Source of the DNA: an uncultured Pseudophaeobacter sp. | Lineage (GTDB): Bacteria; Pseudomonadota; Alphaproteobacteria; Rhodobacterales; Rhodobacteraceae | DNA length: 62,975 nucleotides | Reading direction: 5' to 3' | NCBI GenBank assembly: GCA_905479575.1 | Contig: CAJQNB010000024.1 | Location: 1 to 62,975 of the forward strand | Shown here: piece by piece, positions 54,320 through 62,975 of the stretch | Layout: every line of letters starts with the position of its first letter | Numbering within the stretch: position 1 is the first letter of the stretch | The notes under the pieces: model-generated | Told to the model about the DNA's origin: nothing | Seen by the model: only the letters and a program-made list of their open reading frames with translations | The model's database searches: none | Made by a program: the position numbers and the translations under genes

Positions 54320-54850
54320 ATGTCAGAACCTTTTATTGCGGAGATCCGCATTTTTGCCGGTAACTTTGCTCCACGCAGCTGGGCCTTTTGCAACGGTCAA
54401 TTGCTTCCAGTAGCACAAAACACCGCATTATTCTCACTGATTGGAACAACTTATGGCGGTGATGGTCGCACAACCACAGCGCTTCCCAATCTTGAAGGGC
54501 GTGCGCCGATGCACCCCGGTCGGGGTCCGGGCCTGACCTCCCGACGCCTCGGGCAAAGAACAGGGGTCGAAACGGTTACCCTCACCGAGGCACAGATTCC
54601 AAACCATTCGCACACAGTCCGTGCACGTACTGGCGCAGGGGTTGCCGGTACTCCCCCCGGCTCTACAGCCGCTATTTCAAAAAACGGCTTCCTGGACCGG
54701 CTATACGAGACCAATGGGTCAGGGCTGACGAATATGGCAAGTGAAACGGTAACGGATACAGGTGGCAGTCAGGCACATAACAATATGCAGCCCTTTTTGG
54801 TGATGAATTTTATCATCGCACTGCAGGGGCTTTACCCCTCTCGCGGATAG
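54320..54850 (+). CDS. tail-collar/MdpB-like protein 3
   Basis: A 176-residue paralogue from the ATG at 54320 (MSEPFIAEIRIFAGNFAPRS), 11 bp after copy 2, preceded by TTAGGAG. It has LIGTTYGGDGRTTTALPNLE, MHPGRGPGLTSRRLGQRTGV and GGSQAHNNMQPFLVMNFIIA. The three copies share the N-terminal SEPF motif and differ most in the variable middle (about residues 95-150), as expected for trimeric collar or fibre proteins with distinct tips. Confidence 0.88.
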   Translation: MSEPFIAEIRIFAGNFAPRSWAFCNGQLLPVAQNTALFSLIGTTYGGDGRTTTALPNLEGRAPMHPGRGPGLTSRRLGQRTGVETVTLTEAQIPNHSHTVRARTGAGVAGTPPGSTAAISKNGFLDRLYETNGSGLTNMASETVTDTGGSQAHNNMQPFLVMNFIIALQGLYPSRG

Positions 54851-54990
54851 GCTGCGGCCGCGCCAAAAACTTGTCACACCGGCGGGGCGAAACAGACTGC
54901 GCCCTTTCCTGTCAAACCTTTTGGTTCTAGCCCCGGGCCTGTCACAGACCTGCCCGGAGATCTGCCCCTCGCAACCGCAAAGGCCTGTTT

Positions 54991-55551
54991 ATGACCCAAT
55001 TGCCCCTGCTTCACCATGCAGCGCGACACCACATAGGTTTTCGTCCGATCACCGACCAGGACATGGGATTTCTGTCGCGGCTTTATCGTTCGACACGTGA
55101 GGCTGAACTGGCGCAGGTCGGCTGGGGCGAGGCAGAGAAGCAGGCCTTTTGCCAAATGCAGTTTGAGGCCCAACACAGCCACTACCAAAAGCATTATCCA
55201 GATGCGCTGTGGCTGGTGATTGAGCAAAAAGGCAACCCAATAGGGCGTCTTTACCTTGAGCGTTGGCCCAAAGAGCACCGGATTATCGACATTGCCCTGA
55301 TGCCAGAGGCACGTGGTCAGGGCATCGGCGCCAGCTTGTTGCGAGACTTGCAGATAGGCGCGGCTGCCGATGGCTCACGCGGTATTGGTATCCATGTGGA
55401 AAAGGCCAACCCAGCGATGGCGCTCTACCACCGGCTTGGCTTTGTCACGATCGAGGAAAAGGGCGTCTATGATCTGTTGTTCTGGACGCCCCAAGCTGCT
55501 GAGGCCGCACCGACAACGTCAGGCGATCAGGTAAAGACCGCCTCGTATTGA
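54991..55551 (+). CDS. GNAT family N-acetyltransferase (tail-collar cluster)
   Basis: A 186-residue GNAT. The acetyl-CoA loop MPEARGQGIGASLLRDLQ and the later VEKANPAMALYHRLGF are clear. It starts 140 bp after the third tail-collar gene on the same strand and overlaps the convergent DUF6916 gene by 25 bp. I recall such GNATs next to MdpB-like genes in other proteobacteria, so it may modify these or related surface proteins; substrate unproven. Confidence 0.85.
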   Translation: MTQLPLLHHAARHHIGFRPITDQDMGFLSRLYRSTREAELAQVGWGEAEKQAFCQMQFEAQHSHYQKHYPDALWLVIEQKGNPIGRLYLERWPKEHRIIDIALMPEARGQGIGASLLRDLQIGAAADGSRGIGIHVEKANPAMALYHRLGFVTIEEKGVYDLLFWTPQAAEAAPTTSGDQVKTASY

Positions 55552-55820
55552 AACCCGGCCTCCTTCTGCGCCACAGGCACCAGAAACAGGTCCTGATCCC
55601 CCGTTTCGGGATGGGACAGCTTATGTATTTCCTGGGTTAATGCTGGCGTTTGCGGTCCCTGCCACAACAATGAAAAAGCGCCGCCTTCCCGCTCACCCGT
55701 CCCAAGTTTGGTCACTTCGATCAACTTCAAAGTGACGGGTGGCTCCGCAGAGGTAATCACAAACTCCTGATCCTGGAATTTGGCAAATTGTTCAGCGGTT
55801 ACAGTGGTCAAATCAAACAT
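55527..55820 (-). CDS. DUF6916 family protein
   Basis: A 97-residue protein starting MFDLTTVTAEQFAKFQDQEF and ending LVPVAQKEAGFQYEAVFT, matching the DUF6916 pattern (F..l....F......F.L...EV......FSLLW.GP). An upstream GTG at 55829 is also possible. Function unknown; the family is small and cytoplasmic. It is convergent with the GNAT gene and divergent from the protease gene. Confidence 0.78.
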   Translation of the reverse strand: MFDLTTVTAEQFAKFQDQEFVITSAEPPVTLKLIEVTKLGTGEREGGAFSLLWQGPQTPALTQEIHKLSHPETGDQDLFLVPVAQKEAGFQYEAVFT

Positions 55821-56069
55821 GTCTCTCACACTCTTCTGGAACGGGTTAGCGCAACCTTGCCTTCAAAGCGCTCTCTTTCCAAGGGTTTCTTTTGAAACTG
55901 CTCGCCTATAGTCTGCATACCCCGTTGACAGATGACCACCAGCGTAGCGTCAAACCCTGCCTATGAAAACGCCCAGCCAGCCTCCTGACTGCAATATCAC
56001 GCTGCCTTCACAGTCGGCTTTTACGATGTTTCAAAAAAAACGCCAAATTGGTGAAACCGGGAGAGAACC

Positions 56070-57626
56070 ATGGCTGAGTTGCACACTGCTGAACCAATTC
56101 GCGACACCAGTTTTCCAGCAGATTTGGATTACCCGCTTGCAAAGGCCTATCAGACCTTTGGCCACCGTTCCTATTTTCGCGGCGTGGACATCGGCTATCG
56201 CTGGCGGCAGGGGCAGCGCACCGATGAGATCTGCCTGCGCCTGCATCTAGATCGCAAACTGCCGCTTGACGCCCTGATGCCCTCACAGGTGCTGCCAACC
56301 CATGTGGAAGGCGTCGCACTGGACGTCATCGAAGCCGCCTACCAGCCCTCATTGGAACCTGGCGCCGCGCGCCGGGCCAGCACCCGACAACCCTATACCA
56401 TGGGCGGCCTGCCCTGCGGCAGATCCGGTGAAGGAGCAGGTACAATTGGCCTGGTGGTAATTGATAAGACCACCGGCAGACCCGGCATCCTGTCAAATTG
56501 GCATGTTTTGGCTGGCCCACGGGCACGCCGCAATGATCCAATCATGCAACTGGGGGAGCGTGATGATGAATTTGACCCGCGCAATCACATAGCCAATCTG
56601 AAACGCTGGATGCTGAACCGCAGCGGAGATGCCGCTTTGGCTGAACTACTGCCGGATCAGCCCTGGCTGCCGCTGCAGTTTGGCGGCTTTGAGAGTATCA
56701 GCCGTGTCAGATCTGCCTGTCTGGGTGAAATCCTGAACAAAACCTCCCGCGCATCCAGTAACCCGCAGGCGCGGGTCGATGGCAGGGGGCTGTATCGCCT
56801 GCAGTATGAAACACGGCAAGGCATGCTGGAATACCGCGATATAGAAGGGCTGAAATTGGTCTATGAAACCGACATTCCTGTTGCAGGCGGCAAGGTCTCA
56901 TCCGCTGGCGACAGCGGGGCCGCCTGGGTCTCGGCGGCCACAGGCGATGCCGTGGCGCTACAGATTGGCGGGCAAACCGCATCTGCCAATAGCCCCAGCA
57001 GCATAGGACAGGGCGTCATTGCCAGCGAGATGGCCCCAATCCTCGAGACCTTAGAGATCCGGCTGGCTAGTTTTGAGGATCTCCTGGCACAAAATGGCCA
57101 GAACCCTGTGCTCACCCATCGTCAGCAGGTCTGCGCCGACATGTCCGATGACAGTGATGAAGTGATGCGCGCACCACAGTGGCCGCACCCTCAGCACTGG
57201 GTGGATGCATCGTTTTCGCAGCCCCGGCGCCCCCGCCGCCCGGATCGCAGCGAAACAAGCCCCTCTGCGGCCCAGGTTGTTCCCATGGTGCGCATTCTGC
57301 CAAACCAACCTGCGCCGCTGCAGCCGCTCCTGGCTACAGCCTCACAGCAAAGCGAGAGTGGCCAGGACATCTGGGAGAAACGCCTATGCCCGGCCTTGCT
57401 GGACTATGACCCCAATTTCAGGGGCGTCTTGCCTGCTGAACCACTGGTTCAACGTATCTCGATTGCGGATGAGCGAAATATAAATGCCTTTTTCTCCCGT
57501 CTTATCAATAGGTCAGAACGGTTTGACGGCATTGGCCTGAGGCAGGTTCTGGAAACGGATTTCACAGGTGCAACGACGTATATGCAAATCTGCGACCGCA
57601 TTGACGCCCTACGGCGGCAACCCTGA
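56070..57626 (+). CDS. cytoplasmic trypsin-fold serine protease with a novel C-terminal region
   Basis: A 518-residue protein without signal peptide. The N-terminal domain (about 20-95) carries VDIGYRWRQGQRTDEICLRL and RKLPLDALMPSQVLPTHVEG, as in Nal1-like trypsin-fold proteases. The triad can be placed at His145 in ILSNWHVL, Asp187 in SGDAAL and Ser282 in SAGDSGAAWV. A Pro-rich linker (about 370-430) leads to a C-terminal part with LDYDPNFRGVLPAEPLVQRI that resembles nothing I know. The start has GGGAGAGAACC upstream. Its place beside the collar genes suggests processing of secreted or surface proteins. Confidence 0.8.
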   Translation: MAELHTAEPIRDTSFPADLDYPLAKAYQTFGHRSYFRGVDIGYRWRQGQRTDEICLRLHLDRKLPLDALMPSQVLPTHVEGVALDVIEAAYQPSLEPGAARRASTRQPYTMGGLPCGRSGEGAGTIGLVVIDKTTGRPGILSNWHVLAGPRARRNDPIMQLGERDDEFDPRNHIANLKRWMLNRSGDAALAELLPDQPWLPLQFGGFESISRVRSACLGEILNKTSRASSNPQARVDGRGLYRLQYETRQGMLEYRDIEGLKLVYETDIPVAGGKVSSAGDSGAAWVSAATGDAVALQIGGQTASANSPSSIGQGVIASEMAPILETLEIRLASFEDLLAQNGQNPVLTHRQQVCADMSDDSDEVMRAPQWPHPQHWVDASFSQPRRPRRPDRSETSPSAAQVVPMVRILPNQPAPLQPLLATASQQSESGQDIWEKRLCPALLDYDPNFRGVLPAEPLVQRISIADERNINAFFSRLINRSERFDGIGLRQVLETDFTGATTYMQICDRIDALRRQP

Positions 57627-60146
<2,520 letters not shown>

Positions 60147-60162
60147 TCCACCAGAAAATCCC

Positions 60163-60188
60163 GATCTAGGCCCCCTGGGGCCTAGATC
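60163..60188. repeat. perfect inverted repeat between katG and the aminotransferase
   Basis: GATCTAGGCCCC (60163-60174) is the exact inverse complement of GGGGCCTAGATC (60177-60188), with CT between. It lies between convergent stops and overlaps the aminotransferase stop region. Without U-tracts it may be a Rho-independent-like block for both genes or a remnant element. Confidence 0.6.
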
Positions 60189-61510
60189 CCCTGCAAGGCA
60201 AAGGCGATAGCCTGATCCAGCTTGTCCACCACTTCGCCAATCTGGGCTTCGGTCATGATAAAGGGTGGTGCCAGCAGGACATGGTCGCCGATACGCCCAT
60301 CACGGGTGCCAGACATCGGATAACAGATCAACCCGGCCTCAAAAGCAGCGCTTTTCACCTTGGCAGCAAGGGTCTTACCCGGATCAAACGGCGCTTTTGT
60401 TGTACGATCCGCCACCAATTCAATGCCGCGAAACAAGCCACGACCACGAATATCCCCCACATATGGATGATCCGCAAACTGGTCGACCAAGGCCGCCTGC
60501 AGCTGCGCCCCCCTGTTGCCGCACTTGGAAATCAAATCCCTGCTGAGCATCTCCGTCACCACGGCAAGCCCGGCTGCGGTTGCCACCGGATGACCAATAT
60601 AGGTGTGGCCATGTTGAAAAAAGCCGCTTCCTGCCGTGATAGCTGCATAGATATCTGCGCTGCACAGCATCGCACCTATGGGCTGGTATCCCGCGCCCAG
60701 GCCTTTGGCGATACACAGGATATCAGGCGACACCCCATCCGCATCGCAGGCAAACATATGGCCAGTGCGGCCCATGCCACACATGACCTCATCCAGGATC
60801 AGCAAGACGCCGTATTTGTCACAAATCTCGCGAATGCGTTTGAAATAGCCCGGCACCGCAGGCACCGCGCCAGAGGTGGCTCCGACAACCGGTTCGGCGA
60901 TAAACCCCATCACGGTTTCAGGACCCAGACGCAGGATTTCCGCCTCCAGTTCATTGGCGACCCGCTGCCCATAGTCAAAGGCGTTCTCTCCCTCGGGGCG
61001 ATCGGCATATTCATAACAGGGCGCGATATGCGACACGCCGATTAACAGCGGATCAAACTGCTGTCGCCGCCAGGCGTTGCCGCCGGCGGCCAGGGCCCCC
61101 AGAGTGTTGCCATGATAGCTTTGCCGCCGCGCAATCAGATGGCGGCGCTCCGGCTCGCCGCGTTCAAGGTGGTATTGACGCGTCAACTTGATTGCGGCTT
61201 CGGTGGCCTCGGACCCTCCAGAAACAAAATAGACCCGATCCAACCCCGCCGGGGCTTGCTCAATCAGCAAATCAGCCAGAGCCTCTGCCGGTTCCGATGT
61301 CATAAATCCGGTATGGGCAAAGGCCAGCTTTCCCACCTGTTCCTGCACCGCGCGGATCACAGCCGCGTCCGAATGGCCCAGGCAGGACACCGCCGCCCCG
61401 CCGGAGCCGTCAAAATAGCGTTTGCCCGTTGCATCGATCAGATAGCAGCCGTCACCCGCCACAGCAGTGGGCAGGTTGGCCTTTGTATGACGTGGAAAAA
61501 CATGGCTCAT
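60182..61510 (-). CDS. class III PLP-dependent aminotransferase
   Basis: A 442-residue transaminase of the omega-amino-acid type. The PLP-lysine lies in ILCIAKGLGAGYQPIGAM, with VYFVSGGSEATEAAIKLTRQ for phosphate binding and LILDEVMCGMGRTGHMFA for the PLP-stacking Asp. Donor and acceptor are undetermined. It overlaps nothing but is only 3 bp after the BKACE-type gene, so the two form an operon. Confidence 0.9.
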   Translation of the reverse strand: MSHVFPRHTKANLPTAVAGDGCYLIDATGKRYFDGSGGAAVSCLGHSDAAVIRAVQEQVGKLAFAHTGFMTSEPAEALADLLIEQAPAGLDRVYFVSGGSEATEAAIKLTRQYHLERGEPERRHLIARRQSYHGNTLGALAAGGNAWRRQQFDPLLIGVSHIAPCYEYADRPEGENAFDYGQRVANELEAEILRLGPETVMGFIAEPVVGATSGAVPAVPGYFKRIREICDKYGVLLILDEVMCGMGRTGHMFACDADGVSPDILCIAKGLGAGYQPIGAMLCSADIYAAITAGSGFFQHGHTYIGHPVATAAGLAVVTEMLSRDLISKCGNRGAQLQAALVDQFADHPYVGDIRGRGLFRGIELVADRTTKAPFDPGKTLAAKVKSAAFEAGLICYPMSGTRDGRIGDHVLLAPPFIMTEAQIGEVVDKLDQAIAFALQGI

Positions 61511-61513
61511 GGA

Positions 61514-62290
61514 TCAGTTCCTTTTTAGGGTATGGCCTGCCAGTGAGGCGGCCTTGACCAGCGCCGCGACCGAAGCGGCATTATCCTGCAGCACTCTGCC
61601 CTCTGGGGTCTCCAGGTTGTTCTCAAATCCAACACGGACATTGCCGCCCGCCCGGATCGCCGCCAGCAGGCAGGCGCGCTCGTCTCGGCCAAAGGCGCAT
61701 AGGCTCCAACTGAGATCAAGCGCCTGAGCTGCCGACACAAAATCGGCCAGCCCATCGGGCCGTCCCGGTGTCGCGGGCGCGTATTGCCCCAGCACAAAGA
61801 TCACATCTCGCATCGCCGCAGGGACGACGCCGTCGGCATACCAGGATGTGAGCTGGGCAATGCAGGCCGGTGAATACAAAATATGCTGAACCTGAGTGCC
61901 CGCCTCGGCGCACAGCCCATAGGCACGCACCGCTACCTCGGGCGCCCTGGCCATTTCCCGCACCGCAATCGAGGCCGCAGCGGGGCGCAGCGCCTGCAAA
62001 CAGGCCAGCTGCGTCTCTGGGGCATAGATCCCGGCGCTTTCGGTGGTAATCTGTACACCCATATTGGGCGCTGCATCCGCCACAGCTGCCATGGCCGCAC
62101 GATAGCGCCCGGCATCCAGGGAATGCCCGCCCGCATCATCGCGCACGTGCAGGTGTAATGTGCTGGCACCTGCCTCGGCACAGGCCCGTGCGGTTTGTGC
62201 CAGCTCCTGCGGCGTGATTGGCAACTCTGGATGATCGGCTTTTTGCCGACGCGCCCCGTTGGGCGCCACGGTCAGCTGATAGTCTGCCAC
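61514..62290 (-). CDS. BKACE-type beta-keto acid cleavage enzyme (DUF849)
   Basis: A 258-residue TIM-barrel enzyme of the 3-keto-5-aminohexanoate cleavage family. It begins MADYQLTVAPNGARRQKADH with the metal-binding PNGARR motif, then AGASTLHLHVRDDAGGHSLD with the paired His, and RAGGNVRVGFENNLETPEGR near the end with the Glu. The family condenses a beta-keto acid with acetyl-CoA in lysine and carnitine catabolism. It precedes the class III aminotransferase by 3 bp and is divergent from tpa. Confidence 0.88.
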   Translation of the reverse strand: MADYQLTVAPNGARRQKADHPELPITPQELAQTARACAEAGASTLHLHVRDDAGGHSLDAGRYRAAMAAVADAAPNMGVQITTESAGIYAPETQLACLQALRPAAASIAVREMARAPEVAVRAYGLCAEAGTQVQHILYSPACIAQLTSWYADGVVPAAMRDVIFVLGQYAPATPGRPDGLADFVSAAQALDLSWSLCAFGRDERACLLAAIRAGGNVRVGFENNLETPEGRVLQDNAASVAALVKAASLAGHTLKRN

Positions 62291-62676
62291 CTCTTATCTC
62301 CTGCTTTGGTGTCGCCAAAACACTGGCGACAGCCCAGTGCGATCTCAAGATAGCATTTTCAGAACATTTGCTCTTTCGCTATCTCTTCACCCGGATGTGA
62401 AGCCATTTTCGACCTCAACAGACCAAACATGGGTCCCAAACCCTACGGGTTCTGCCCACAGGTCCCCCCTGTCCCAGGGGGAAAGTTCTTTTTTACCAAT
62501 TGGTTAAAAATGGGCCTGCCATAGCCTGCCAGGCCTTCCCCAAAACTGGACGCAAAACACCCCACCATCTGGCCCTAGAGTATCCGCCCGTTTTGGCGTT
62601 TCGTCACATTATGACGACTCCGGCTGACAGGCAGCTGGCAGACACCCCCACTTTTACTTTTATGGAAGGACATGTC
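62291..62676. promoter_or_regulatory. divergent intergenic region: BKACE gene / tpa
   Basis: 386 bp hold both promoters. The sequence CTGGACGCAA at 62546-62555 partly resembles the TauR-type half-site I recall for taurine genes, but only one copy is seen, so this is weak. A hairpin-forming CCCCTG/CAGGGG occurs near 62466-62481. No third gene is evident. Confidence 0.5.
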
Positions 62677-62975
62677 ATGGACGGCACGTTCAACGAAAAC
62701 GATCTCAGCCGGGTAGTTGCGGCTGATAAGGCCCATGTCTGGCACCACCTGATTCAGCATAAGCCCTTTGAAGAGAATGATCCGCGCATCATCGTCGAAG
62801 GCAAAGGCATGCGCGTCTGGGATCAGAACGGCAAAGAGTTCCTGGATGCGGTCTCTGGCGGCGTCTGGACCGTCAACGTCGGCTATGGCCGCGAGCGGAT
62901 CGGCAAAGCGATCTCTGACGCTGTAACCAAGTTGTGCTTCTTTGGCGGCACAGCAGGCACAATTCCCGGCGCACA
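62677..62975 (+). CDS. tpa: taurine--pyruvate aminotransferase, partial (3' end outside window)
   Basis: The first 99 residues of an aminotransferase class III protein, cut by the window edge. It starts MDGTFNENDLSRVVAADKAH, preceded by GGAAGGAC, and continues WHHLIQHKPFEENDPRIIVE and GGVWTVNVGYGRERIGKAIS, a combination I recognise as Tpa of Rhodobacteraceae. Tpa converts taurine and pyruvate to sulfoacetaldehyde and alanine, the first step of taurine dissimilation. Catalytic residues lie beyond the edge. Confidence 0.88.
   Translation, partial: MDGTFNENDLSRVVAADKAHVWHHLIQHKPFEENDPRIIVEGKGMRVWDQNGKEFLDAVSGGVWTVNVGYGRERIGKAISDAVTKLCFFGGTAGTIPGA

Noticed and set aside
53260..54850. A prophage, because of three tail-collar genes
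   Set aside because: No capsid, terminase, portal, tape-measure, holin, repressor or integrase gene lies within the window; the only tyrosine recombinase is the housekeeping XerD far away.
62546..62555. A TauR binding site upstream of tpa
   Set aside because: Only one partial match of the half-site I recall; a tandem pair would be needed.

Overview
The window reads as chromosomal DNA of a marine alphaproteobacterium of the Rhodobacteraceae (Roseobacter group). The basis is protein similarity as I recognise it and gene order: rpmH-rnpA-yidD, yidC-MOSC-engB, a complete bztABCD amino-acid transporter, the rpmC-to-rplQ ribosomal/rpoA region, DUF1127 and DUF3833 proteins, and a taurine:pyruvate aminotransferase (tpa) that starts at the right edge. 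No search could be run; names rest on motifs visible in the translations.

Layout. 1-4.8 kb: tRNA-Arg, an operon TVP38 membrane protein / FAD disulfide oxidoreductase / sensor kinase, then rpmH-rnpA-yidD. 4.8-15.5 kb: ssb, aroK-aroB, xerD, a CNNM/CorC-type protein and other genes, with three clearly decayed genes (a YafY/WYL regulator, a GNAT acetyltransferase, an EAL-domain protein). 15.7-23.4 kb: yidC-MOSC-engB, then argB and small enzymes; codon choice appears to shift from mixed Leu codons to CTG-dominated inside or just after yidC. 23.5-28 kb: bztABCD, with an internal palindrome behind bztA and a strong terminator behind bztD. 28.2-37.3 kb: ATP12 chaperone, HAD phosphatase, RluA synthase and fluoride channel in one overlapping run; rarA; a DegP-type protease; a DAHP synthase preceded by an aromatic-rich leader peptide and terminator; PhoD phosphatase.

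37.7-48.7 kb: the spc/alpha ribosomal block on the minus strand (rpmC to rplQ with secY, adk and rpoA), interrupted by a DUF1127 gene and by a small secreted-protein gene, each set off by hairpins. 48.9-50.2 kb: a membrane protein and a 2OG-Fe(II) oxygenase.

50.4-57.6 kb is the most unusual region: an Ig-repeat outer-membrane autotransporter (broken in a G8 tract next to its C-terminus) is divergent from three tandem tail-collar (MdpB-like) proteins, followed by a GNAT enzyme, a DUF6916 protein and a soluble trypsin-fold protease. No capsid, terminase, sheath, baseplate or integrase gene is present, so this is not a prophage; it looks like a self-contained cell-surface or export module of unknown function. 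57.9-63 kb: katG, a class III aminotransferase with a BKACE-type enzyme, and the start of tpa.

The two main leads are the probable ribosome-mediated attenuator of DAHP synthase (35.35-35.49 kb) and the tail-collar/autotransporter/protease module.
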